Positions 1 to 7,645 of a stretch of DNA of 64,000 nucleotides are shown in pieces (positions within the stretch are counted from its first letter, which is position 1; the number at the start of each line of letters is the position of its first letter). Under the pieces are notes generated by a model. The model was not told the DNA's origin and did no database searches. It saw only the letters and a program-made list of their open reading frames with translations. Both the position numbers and the translations under genes were made by a program. The DNA is from Actinomycetales bacterium. Its GTDB lineage: Bacteria; Actinomycetota; Actinomycetes; Actinomycetales; Cellulomonadaceae. The stretch spans positions 144,006 through 208,005 of the forward strand of contig JAHLLI010000008.1 of the NCBI GenBank assembly GCA_020444245.1. Reading direction: 5' to 3'.

Positions 1-896
1 TCGTGCTCTACGGCGAGCAGTACGCGCAGATCGCCGAGCGCCACGGGCAGCCGCGGATCGCCGCGGCCGCGCGCGAGGAGGTCGACCGGATGCGCCGGGC
101 CGTGCTCGAGCACGGCTGGGACGGGCGCTGGTTCCTGCGGGCCTACGACTACTACGGGCACAAGGTCGGCACCGACGAGGACACCGAGGGCAAGATCTGG
201 ATCGAGCCGCAGGGTTTCGCGGTCATGGCGGGCATCGGCACCGACCGGCCCGCGGAGGGCGGTCCCTCCGTCGCGGAGACCGCGCTCGAGTCGGTCAACG
301 AGCTGTTGGCCACGCCGCACGGGATGGTGCTCCAGTACCCGGCCTACACCACGTACCGGATCGAGCTTGGCGAGGTGTCCAGCTACCCGCCGGGGTACAA
401 GGAGAACGGCGGCATCTTCTGCCACAACAACCCGTGGGTGATCATCGGTGAGACCGTGCTCGGCCACGGCGCGCGCGCGTTCGACTACTACCGTCGGATC
501 GCGCCCGCCTACCGGGAGGAGATCTCCGACGTGCACCGCCAGGAGCCGTACGTCTACGCCCAGATGATCGCGGGCAAGGAGGCGGTGCGGCACGGCGAGG
601 CGAAGAACTCCTGGCTCACCGGGACGGCGGCGTGGAACTTCGTCGCGATCAGCCAGCACCTGCTCGGCGTGCGGCCGGACTGGGACGGGCTCGTCGTCGA
701 CCCGCAGATCGGCCCGGACGTACCGGAGTTCACGGTGCGGCGCGTGGCACGCGGGGCCACCTACGAGATCACGGTGCGCAACTCCGGCGCCGACGGTGCG
801 CGGGCCCGGCTGACCGTCGACGGCCACCCGGTGGAGGGCCGCACCGTGCCGTACGCTCCGGCCGGCGCCGTGGTGCGGGTGGAGGCGGTGCTCTGA
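1..896 (+). CDS. GH94 glycoside phosphorylase, C-terminal part (cellobiose phosphorylase-like)
   Basis: This is the last 298 or so residues of an inverting GH94 phosphorylase, whose 5' part lies before the window. Such enzymes split a beta-linked disaccharide (cellobiose in the best-known members) with phosphate into sugar-1-phosphate and free sugar. Visible hallmarks are [11 protein letters not shown], the strongly conserved [11 protein letters not shown] segment around residue 137, and the [16 protein letters not shown] segment followed by a small C-terminal beta domain. The catalytic Asp region of the family lies upstream and cannot be checked. Substrate (cellobiose, chitobiose or another beta-disaccharide) is not settled by this part. 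The gene ends just before a strong palindromic hairpin and converges on the FKBP gene. Confidence 0.85.
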   Translation, partial: VLYGEQYAQIAERHGQPRIAAAAREEVDRMRRAVLEHGWDGRWFLRAYDYYGHKVGTDEDTEGKIWIEPQGFAVMAGIGTDRPAEGGPSVAETALESVNELLATPHGMVLQYPAYTTYRIELGEVSSYPPGYKENGGIFCHNNPWVIIGETVLGHGARAFDYYRRIAPAYREEISDVHRQEPYVYAQMIAGKEAVRHGEAKNSWLTGTAAWNFVAISQHLLGVRPDWDGLVVDPQIGPDVPEFTVRRVARGATYEITVRNSGADGARARLTVDGHPVEGRTVPYAPAGAVVRVEAVL

Positions 897-943
897 GCGG
901 TCGGTGGGGCGGGTAGTTGCGGACCTCGCCCCGCCGACACAGA

Positions 944-977
944 ACGCGGGCCCCTCCCGATCGGGAGGGGCCCGCGT
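944..977. terminator. perfect palindrome, bidirectional terminator
   Basis: Two 17-base arms (944-960 and 961-977) are exact reverse complements with no spacer, so the transcript would fold into a very GC-rich stem. It lies between the convergent ends of the GH94 gene (896) and the FKBP gene (994), the right place for a shared terminator. There is no T tract, as is common in actinobacteria. Confidence 0.75.
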
Positions 978-993
978 GCTGCGTCCCGGACGG

Positions 994-1965
994 TCAGGTC
1001 GCCGCGAGGATGTCGACCACGAAGATCAGCGTGGAGTTGGCCGGGATGGTGCCCTGCTCGGTGTCGCCGTAGCCCAGGCTCGGCGGGATGACCAGCAGCA
1101 CCTGGCTGCCCACGGTCTGGCCGACCAGGCCCTGGTCCCAGCCCTGGATGACCGAGCCCGAGCCGATCTGGGTCTGGAACGGGTTCTTGCCCCACGACGA
1201 GTCGAACTCGGTGCCGTCCCACAGCCAGCCGGAGTACTCGACGGTGATCGTGTCGCCGGACTTGACCTCGGCCCCGGCGCCCTTGATCAGGGTCTGGGTC
1301 ACCAGGTCGGTGGGCTCGGTGGTGCCGGCGGGGACCGAGATCGAAGGAGTCCCGTCGGCGGCGAGGGTGACCACCGGCAGGCCGGCCGGCGGGGTGACCG
1401 CCGTGCCCTCGGCGCGCAGCGGGACGTTCTCGAACGCCTCGAGCACCATGACGCTGGACGGGCTGGCCTCCGCGGTCGAGGTAGCGGCGGTGCCGGGCAG
1501 CGCGACCACGATGCGGGAGCCGAGCGGCGCGCCGACCAGGGCGTTGACCAGCGGTTCGAACACCGGGTCGAGTCCCGTCAGCGGGATCACCTCGGGGGTC
1601 TTGTCGTCCCAGGTGGAGCCGACCATCGAGCCGTCGTCCCCGCTGAACAGCGCGTAGTTCACCTTGACCATGGCGCCGGCCGGGATCGGTTCCCCGGTGC
1701 CCTTCGTGTCCACCTTGGCCACCGTCGCGCCCACCGACAGCGGGGTGTCGAAGGTCACGGTCGGGGTGGCGCCCGGGTCGCCGCTGACCTGGATCGCGTC
1801 GAGGGTGGCGAGGTCCGCGGCGGAGGCGGTGGCCGTTGCGGTGTCGGTCGACGACGGTGTGCTCGCCGAGGTGCTGGGTGCCGCGGAGCCTCCGGAGCAG
1901 GCCGCCAGGAGGCCGGCGGGCAGGGCGAGGGTCGCGGCGAGCAGGAGGGTGGCCGGTCGGCGCAC
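994..1965 (-). CDS. FKBP-type peptidyl-prolyl isomerase lipoprotein, two domains
   Basis: A 323-residue secreted foldase. The GTG start at 1965 is chosen because a GAAGGACC ribosome-binding site sits just upstream and the product opens with an ideal lipoprotein signal (VRR, a hydrophobic stretch, then LLAAC with Cys23 as lipidation site). A Ser/Thr/Ala-rich linker follows, then a degenerate FKBP-like domain (about 75-190) and a canonical FKBP domain (about 225-323) with [29 protein letters not shown] and IPPSLGYG. The family speeds prolyl cis-trans isomerisation; the lipobox puts it on the outer face of the cytoplasmic membrane. The open frame continues to 2166, but that stretch is low-complexity and overlaps the divergent promoter region. 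Confidence 0.88.
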   Translation of the reverse strand: MRRPATLLLAATLALPAGLLAACSGGSAAPSTSASTPSSTDTATATASAADLATLDAIQVSGDPGATPTVTFDTPLSVGATVAKVDTKGTGEPIPAGAMVKVNYALFSGDDGSMVGSTWDDKTPEVIPLTGLDPVFEPLVNALVGAPLGSRIVVALPGTAATSTAEASPSSVMVLEAFENVPLRAEGTAVTPPAGLPVVTLAADGTPSISVPAGTTEPTDLVTQTLIKGAGAEVKSGDTITVEYSGWLWDGTEFDSSWGKNPFQTQIGSGSVIQGWDQGLVGQTVGSQVLLVIPPSLGYGDTEQGTIPANSTLIFVVDILAAT

Positions 1966-2093
1966 AGCGGGGTCCTTCGACGTGGTTGCCGGGCCCGGGC
2001 CCGGTCGCCCGCGCGGGTGCGGGCCGTGGCGAGGATACGTGCTCGGCCTGTGCGGCGGGTCACGGGCGTGTGGCGATGGCGTGGAGATCGGGC

Positions 2094-2120
2094 TTGACGT
2101 GTCGCGGCGAGGCCGATACT
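2094..2120 (+). promoter_or_regulatory. putative promoter of the ROK/alpha-glucoside operon
   Basis: TTGACG at 2094-2099 is followed by GATACT at 2115-2120. The 15-bp spacer is short; TACTTT at 2117-2122 gives 17. Just downstream is an unusually AT-rich stretch (about 2118-2150, including GGGACTAAATAAAG), a likely place for an autoregulatory ROK operator in otherwise GC-rich DNA. Confidence 0.35.
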
Positions 2121-2156
2121 TTGGGACTAAATAAAGCCATGAACAAAGGAGTGATG

Positions 2157-3365
2157 GTGCCGGCACAGCCCGCCCGTGGGGACCTCGTCCCGTCGGCCGT
2201 CCTCGGCCTGCTGGGGACCCGCGGCCCGCTGTCCCGGGCGCAGATCGCTCGTGAGCTCGGCATCAGCCCCGCGACGGTCACGCAGACCACCAAGGCACTC
2301 ATCGGCCGGGGCCTCGTCGAGGAGTTGGAGCAGGTCCCCTCGCTCGGCGGGCGCCCCGCCCGGCTGCTCGGCCTGGTCGCCATGGCGGCCGGTGCGATCG
2401 GCGCCAAGGTCACAGCCGACCACGTCGCCGTGGTCCACGTGACGCTGTCCGGCGATGTCACCCACTCCAGCGTCCACCCGTTCGACCCGGATGCCCCCGA
2501 GGCGCTCGACGCGCTCGCCGCGGTCCTGCGCACCGCTGTCGAGAGCTTCGACGGCCACCTGCTCGGCGTCGGGATCGGCATCCCGGGCGCCACCGACAGC
2601 CAGGCCAGCGGGAACGTCGAGGCGCCGACCCTCGGCTGGGGCGACGTGCGGCTCGGGCGGATCATGCGCGCCGCACTCGGCGTGCCGGTGCTGGTGGAGA
2701 ACGACGTCAACACGCTCGCCGTGGCCGAGCGGGTCTACGGCATCGGCCGAGAGCACAGCTCCTACCTCGTCGCCACGATCGGGCGCGGCGTCGGGTGCGG
2801 CATCGTCATCGACGGCGCCCTGTACCGAGGCGCGTTCGGCGGCGCGGGCGAGATCGGGCACATCCCGATGTCCGACGACGGACCGGTGTGCGGCTGCGGC
2901 AACCGAGGCTGTCTGGAGGCATACATCGGCCAGTCGGCGCTCGAGCGGCTCGCGGTCGAACGCGGCGTCGTCGACCCGGGCGGGTCCGTCCAGGAGCTCC
3001 AGGCGCGGGCCGACGCGGGCGACGCCGGGGCCCGGGCGCTGTACGCCGAGGCCGGAGCGATGCTCGGCCGGGCGCTGGCGGGCGTGGTGCACACCACCGA
3101 TCCCGAGGCCGTGGTGCTGCTCGGCGAGGGCGTCGCGGCGTGGCTGCACTGGGAGCCCGGGTTCGCCGGTGCCTTCCGGCGCCATCTCATGCCCAGCAGG
3201 CGCGACACGCGGTTCGTCGTGGAGACCTGGGACGAGGACAAGTGGGCCCTGGGCGCAGCTGCGCTCGTGCTCGCCTCGCCGTTCGACCACACCGGCGCCA
3301 CCGGGGACCAGGGTCTGCTGGTCCGCGAACGCCTGCACACCGGCCCCGTGGCGGTAGCGCCGTGA
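2157..3365 (+). CDS. ROK family transcriptional regulator
   Basis: A 402-residue regulator of the NagC/Mlc/XylR type: an N-terminal winged helix-turn-helix (about 10-70, with [19 protein letters not shown]) joined to a sugar-kinase-like ROK domain. The ROK zinc site is intact: GEIGHIP, then [18 protein letters not shown]-type ATP-binding features are partly degenerate ([12 protein letters not shown]), as usual for regulators. GTG 2157 is used because AAAGGAG (2145-2151) is best spaced for it; ATG 2154 and ATG 2139 are in-frame alternatives. It heads the transporter operon: its TGA overlaps the GTG of the first permease by four bases, so the two are probably translationally coupled. It likely senses the imported sugar and represses the operon. 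Confidence 0.88.
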   Translation: MPAQPARGDLVPSAVLGLLGTRGPLSRAQIARELGISPATVTQTTKALIGRGLVEELEQVPSLGGRPARLLGLVAMAAGAIGAKVTADHVAVVHVTLSGDVTHSSVHPFDPDAPEALDALAAVLRTAVESFDGHLLGVGIGIPGATDSQASGNVEAPTLGWGDVRLGRIMRAALGVPVLVENDVNTLAVAERVYGIGREHSSYLVATIGRGVGCGIVIDGALYRGAFGGAGEIGHIPMSDDGPVCGCGNRGCLEAYIGQSALERLAVERGVVDPGGSVQELQARADAGDAGARALYAEAGAMLGRALAGVVHTTDPEAVVLLGEGVAAWLHWEPGFAGAFRRHLMPSRRDTRFVVETWDEDKWALGAAALVLASPFDHTGATGDQGLLVRERLHTGPVAVAP

Positions 3366-4306
3366 CCCTCGCCCCCGAGCGTGCGAAGGCCGCCCCGATG
3401 CGTGCCACGGGCCGGCGCCAGGCGTCGCGCACCGTGGCGAGGCGTCGCGCCAGGTGGTGGGCCCTGGCGTTCCTGCTGCCCAGCGCCGTGCCGCTCGTCC
3501 TCTTCTTCTACGTCCCCATGGTCCGGGCCGGCTGGATCAGCCTGCACGAGTGGAACCTCATCTCGCCGATGCGGTGGGCGGGCCTGGACAACTTCCGCGC
3601 GGTGCTCGGCGACCCGACCACCGCGGCGGTGTTCTGGCACACCGTCCAGTACGTCCTCGGCTACCTGCCGCTCGTGCTCGTCTTCGGGCTCGGCATCGCC
3701 CTGGCGCTCAACCGCAGGCTCGCGGGCCGCGACCTGCTACGCGGCGTGTACTTCCTGCCGGTGATCACCAGCTGGATCGCCGTGGCCGTGGTGTGGCGCT
3801 GGCTGCTCAACCCGACGGTGGGCGTGGTCAACCAGGTCCTCGCGTGGTTCGGCATCGACGGGCCCGGCTGGTGGGCCGACCCCACCTGGGCGATGGCCTC
3901 GATCGTCCTCGCCTCGGCGTGGAAGGACGTCGGCTTCGTGATGATCATCCTGCTGGCCGGGCTGCAGTCCATCCCGGCCGAGGTCAACGAGGCGGCCGTG
4001 CTGGACGGCGCCGGTCCGTGGCGGCGGCTCTGGTCGATCACGCTGCCGCTGCTGTCGCCGTCGGTGTTCTTCGTCGTGGTGATCTCGCTGATCAACGGCT
4101 TCCAGGTGTTCGACCAGGTCTACGCGATGACCGAGGGCGGCCCCGGAGGGGCGACCCAGGTCGTCGTCCAGCAGGTCTACGACCTCACCTTCCGCTACGG
4201 GCAGGCGGGCAGCGGCGCCGCGCTCTCACTCCTGCTGTTCGCGGTGATCATGGCGGTCACCGTGGTCCAGCTCTGGGGCCAGCGCAAGTGGGTGCACGAT
4301 GCCTAG
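3362..4306 (+). CDS. sugar ABC transporter permease (MalF-like)
   Basis: A 314-residue inner-membrane permease of the carbohydrate uptake CUT1 family, with six predicted transmembrane helices after a short basic N-terminus. The cytoplasmic EAA loop that docks the ATPase is present ([18 protein letters not shown], about residues 208-225). The GTG start overlaps the ROK stop as GTGA; an ATG at 3398 is an alternative. Its 3' end overlaps the next permease gene by eight bases. With that permease and the binding lipoprotein it forms an importer lacking its own ATPase gene. Confidence 0.92.
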   Translation: MTLAPERAKAAPMRATGRRQASRTVARRRARWWALAFLLPSAVPLVLFFYVPMVRAGWISLHEWNLISPMRWAGLDNFRAVLGDPTTAAVFWHTVQYVLGYLPLVLVFGLGIALALNRRLAGRDLLRGVYFLPVITSWIAVAVVWRWLLNPTVGVVNQVLAWFGIDGPGWWADPTWAMASIVLASAWKDVGFVMIILLAGLQSIPAEVNEAAVLDGAGPWRRLWSITLPLLSPSVFFVVVISLINGFQVFDQVYAMTEGGPGGATQVVVQQVYDLTFRYGQAGSGAALSLLLFAVIMAVTVVQLWGQRKWVHDA

Positions 4307-5120
4307 GGCCACTGGTGTGCGTAGCTGGGTGCTGTGGCTCGTGGTCGCCGCGGGCGCCCTCGTGATGCTCTTCCCCTTCTGGTGGACGCTCGTCTCGTCG
4401 CTGACCGACCAGACCGCGCTGGGACAGAGCCCGTCGCTGATCCCCGACAACCCGACGATGTCGGCCTACCGAGAGCTCTTCTCGCGCACGCCCTTCGCAC
4501 GGGTCGTGCTCAACTCGCTCGGGCTGGCACTGGCGACGGTCGTGATCCAGATCGCGACCAGCTCGCTGGCCGCCTACGCGTTCTCGCGCCTGGAGTTCCG
4601 GGGCCGCCCGGTCGTCTTCGCGGCGTACCTCGCCACGATGATGATCCCGATGCAGGTGCTGCTGGTGCCGCTCTTCGTGCAGATGAAGAGCTGGGGCCTG
4701 GTCGACACCTACCTCGGGGTCCTCCTGCCCTCGACCGTCTCGGCGTTCGGCGTGTTCCTGCTCCGTCAGGCGATGAACGCCGTTCCGCGTGAGCTCGACG
4801 AGGCCGCCACCATCGACGGTGCGGGCCACCTGCGGATCTTCGCCCGGGTGGTCATGCCTCTGATCCGGCCGGCGATCGCGACCTTCGCGGTCCTGTCGTT
4901 CATGAGCTCGTGGAACGCATTCCTCTGGCCGCTGGTCATCCTGCGCTCGGAGGAGCTGCGCACGCTCCCGCTCGCCCTCGCTTCCCTGGTCGGTCAGTAC
5001 GCGACCGACTGGAACGTCCTGATGGCCGGGTCGGTGGTCTCGATCCTGCCGATGCTCGCGCTCTACATCCTCGCGCAGCGTCACGTCGTGGCCGGCATCG
5101 CCGGCACCGGACTGAAGTAG
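4299..5120 (+). CDS. sugar ABC transporter permease (MalG-like)
   Basis: A 273-residue partner permease with six predicted membrane helices and a clear EAA loop (ELDEAATIDGAGHLRIF, about residues 164-180). The C-terminus GIAGTGLK is typical of MalG-type CUT1 permeases. It starts inside the end of the preceding permease gene, so the two subunits should be made together. The gene ends 31 bases before the binding-protein gene. Confidence 0.92.
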   Translation: MPRATGVRSWVLWLVVAAGALVMLFPFWWTLVSSLTDQTALGQSPSLIPDNPTMSAYRELFSRTPFARVVLNSLGLALATVVIQIATSSLAAYAFSRLEFRGRPVVFAAYLATMMIPMQVLLVPLFVQMKSWGLVDTYLGVLLPSTVSAFGVFLLRQAMNAVPRELDEAATIDGAGHLRIFARVVMPLIRPAIATFAVLSFMSSWNAFLWPLVILRSEELRTLPLALASLVGQYATDWNVLMAGSVVSILPMLALYILAQRHVVAGIAGTGLK

Positions 5121-5151
5121 CCCGTCCCCACCCGATCGAAGGAGATCTGTC

Positions 5152-6423
5152 ATGCGACACCACGTCCGTGCCTCGGCTGCCCTTGCGGCCGTAGCCGCCC
5201 TAGCCCTGGCCGGGTGCTCGGGCGGGACCTCGTCGGACCCCACGTCCGGCGCCAGCTCCGACGCCGGCGGCGAGCCGGTGACCATCACCTACTCGAACTT
5301 CATCTCCAACGGCGGCAACGAGGACAACCTCGCGACCATCGTGGACGCGTTCGAGAAGGAGAACCCCGACATCACCGTGGACGTGCAGACGCTGCCGTAC
5401 ACGGACTACTTCACCGCCCTGCAGACCGACCTCGCCGGCGGCACGGTCGCGGACGTGTTCGACATGGAGTACTCGGGCTACGCGGCGCTGCAGCAGTCCG
5501 GTGTGCTCGCCCAGCTCGATGGGGTGGACGGCTCGAAGTACGCGACCTCGCTGCTCGACGCGTACCAGACCGACGGTGCGCAGTACGCCCTGCCGTCGTC
5601 GTTCTCCACCGTCGTGCTGTTCTACAACAAGGACCTGTTCGACGCGGCAGGCCTGGACTACCCGACCTCCGACTGGACCTGGGCCGACGAGAAGGCGGCG
5701 GCGGAGAAGCTGACCGACACCGCGGCCGGGGTCTGGGGCGACTACCAGCCGATCGGCTACCACGAGTACTTCAAGACCGTGGCGCAGGCGGGCGGCCAGT
5801 TCCTCTCCGACGACGGCTCGTCGACGGCGTTCAACTCGCCCGAGGGTCTCGCGGCCGCGAGCTGGTTGGTCGACAAGTCCGGAACGGTCATGCCGACCGC
5901 CGAGCAGGGTGCCGGCACCGCCGACTTCGACACCAACCTCTTCACCTCCGGCAAGCTCGCGATGTGGCACACCGGGATCTGGATGTTCGGCGTCGTCGGC
6001 GAGCAGGACTTCGCCTGGGATGTCGCCGTCGAGCCGGGTGACACCCAGAAGGCCAGCGTGCTGTTCTCCAACGGCGTCGGCGTCTCGGCGACCTCCGAGC
6101 ACAAGGCGGCCGCGCAGAAGTGGGCCGAGTTCCTGACCTCGTCCAGCACCATGGCCGACGTGCGGATCAAGGGCGGTTGGGAGCTGCCGCCGATCTCCGA
6201 CCAGACCGCGCTGCAGGGCTACCTCACCCAGGGCACGCCGGACAACCGTCAGGCGGTGTTCGACTCGCTCGACGCCACCGTGCTGCCGCCGTCGATCGGC
6301 GACAACCAGGCCCAGATGCAGGACATCGTCACGGAGAAGCTCGGCGAGGCCGCGGCCGGCCGGATGAGCGTGCAGGACGCGCTCGACCAGGCCCAGGCGG
6401 CAGTCGACAAGCTGCTCAAGTGA
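5152..6423 (+). CDS. sugar ABC transporter substrate-binding lipoprotein
   Basis: A 423-residue extracellular solute-binding protein (family 1). Residues 1-22 are a lipoprotein signal ending in LALAGC, with Cys22 as the lipid anchor, followed by a Ser/Gly-rich tether and the two-lobe binding domain. GAAGGAGA sits seven bases before the ATG. It would deliver an oligosaccharide to the two upstream permeases. The downstream GH15 and GH31 genes suggest an alpha-glucoside such as isomaltose or an isomalto-oligosaccharide; that ligand is inferred from context only. A strong hairpin follows the stop codon directly. Confidence 0.92.
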   Translation: MRHHVRASAALAAVAALALAGCSGGTSSDPTSGASSDAGGEPVTITYSNFISNGGNEDNLATIVDAFEKENPDITVDVQTLPYTDYFTALQTDLAGGTVADVFDMEYSGYAALQQSGVLAQLDGVDGSKYATSLLDAYQTDGAQYALPSSFSTVVLFYNKDLFDAAGLDYPTSDWTWADEKAAAEKLTDTAAGVWGDYQPIGYHEYFKTVAQAGGQFLSDDGSSTAFNSPEGLAAASWLVDKSGTVMPTAEQGAGTADFDTNLFTSGKLAMWHTGIWMFGVVGEQDFAWDVAVEPGDTQKASVLFSNGVGVSATSEHKAAAQKWAEFLTSSSTMADVRIKGGWELPPISDQTALQGYLTQGTPDNRQAVFDSLDATVLPPSIGDNQAQMQDIVTEKLGEAAAGRMSVQDALDQAQAAVDKLLK

Positions 6424-6428
6424 GTCCC

Positions 6429-6468
6429 GTGGTGGGGGTGGCCGACATCCCTGCGCCACCCCCACCAC
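6429..6468 (+). terminator. intercistronic hairpin after the binding-protein gene
   Basis: Perfect 14-bp inverted repeat (6429-6442 and 6455-6468) with a 12-base loop, six bases after the binding-protein stop and 21 bases before the next start. It could act as a partial terminator or protect the upstream transcript, giving more binding protein than hydrolase. Confidence 0.65.
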
Positions 6469-6489
6469 CGCCTGCGAAAGGCCTGACGA

Positions 6490-7581
6490 ATGAGTGACCT
6501 CGGTGACCTGGCGCGCCGCTCGACGGAGCTGATCAGTACCCTCCAGCAGCCCTCCGGCGCCTACCCGGCCAGCCCGACGTTCTCGGCGTACCGCGGGTAC
6601 TGCTGGTTCCGCGACGGCTCGTTCATCGCCGACGGCATGTCCGCGGCGGGCGAGGACGGGTCGGCGGACCGTTTCCACGACTGGTGCGCCCGGACGCTCG
6701 AGACCCAGCGAGGCCGGGTCGAGTCCGTGGTCGCGCTCGTGCACTCGGGGCGCCCCGCCCCGCCCGCCCAGATGCTGCCCGCGCGGTTCGCCTTCGACGG
6801 CGGCGTGGGCGCCGACCCCTGGTGGGACTTCCAGCTGGACGGCTACGGCACCTGGCTGTGGGCGGTGACCGCGCACGCCCGGCGGCACGACCGCGACCTG
6901 GCGCGCTGGGCCGGCGCGATCACGCTGGTCGTGGACTACCTCGTCGCCTCGTGGGAACGGCCGTGCTTCGACTGGTGGGAGGAGCACGACGAGCAGGTGC
7001 ACACCTCCACGCTCGGGTGCGTGGGGGCCGGGCTCGAGGCAGTCCTTCGCGCCGGCGTGCTCGACGCGCGCCGGGCCGAGGCGGCGGGTGCGGCCGCCGC
7101 CGGCATCCGTGCGCTCGTGGCCGAGCGCGCCACCACCGAGGGGCGCCTGACCAAGTGGCTCGGGCGGAGCGACGTGGACGGGTCCCTGACCGCCCTGGTC
7201 GCACCGCTGGGCTGGCTGGACCCGGCCGGCCCGGTCGCCCAGCGGACCGTCGCCGAGGTGGAGCGCACCCTGACCTACGCGGGCGGGGTCCACCGGTTCG
7301 CCGACGACGTGTTCTACGGCGGCGGGCAGTGGCCGCTGCTCACGGGTTTCCTCGGGCTCGCTCGGCTCGCGGCAGGTGACCGGGCGGCCGCGATGGCGTC
7401 CCTGCGCTGGATGGCGTCGACCGCCACCGCCGACGGTGACCTGCCGGAGCAGGTCGACGGCCACCTGCTGGCCCCCGATCATCGGGAGCAGTGGGTAGAG
7501 CGGTGGGGACCGGTCGCCACGCCGCTGCTGTGGAGCCACGGGCAGTACCTGCGTCTGTGGCACGACCTCGGTCGGCCCTGA
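6490..7581 (+). CDS. GH15 family alpha-glucosidase, isomaltose glucohydrolase-like
   Basis: A 363-residue cytoplasmic (no signal peptide) member of the GH15 (alpha/alpha)6-barrel family. It shows YRGYCWFRDGSFIADGM near the N-terminus, DPWWDFQLDGYGTWLW in the middle, FDWWEEH (Glu164/Glu165, likely general acid) and ERWGPVATPLLWSHGQYLRL at the C-terminus. It is much shorter than classical glucoamylases, as in the isomaltose glucohydrolase described from Kribbella. With the importer before it and GH31 after it, a role in removing glucose from imported alpha-1,6-glucosides is likely. A kojibiose- or trehalose-type substrate is possible. Confidence 0.75.
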   Translation: MSDLGDLARRSTELISTLQQPSGAYPASPTFSAYRGYCWFRDGSFIADGMSAAGEDGSADRFHDWCARTLETQRGRVESVVALVHSGRPAPPAQMLPARFAFDGGVGADPWWDFQLDGYGTWLWAVTAHARRHDRDLARWAGAITLVVDYLVASWERPCFDWWEEHDEQVHTSTLGCVGAGLEAVLRAGVLDARRAEAAGAAAAGIRALVAERATTEGRLTKWLGRSDVDGSLTALVAPLGWLDPAGPVAQRTVAEVERTLTYAGGVHRFADDVFYGGGQWPLLTGFLGLARLAAGDRAAAMASLRWMASTATADGDLPEQVDGHLLAPDHREQWVERWGPVATPLLWSHGQYLRLWHDLGRP

Positions 7582-7645
7582 GCCCGCCGCCCCCTTCCTC
7601 TCAAGCACCGTCCCGTCCCCTCGACCCGCGAGCCAGGAGCTCCCC

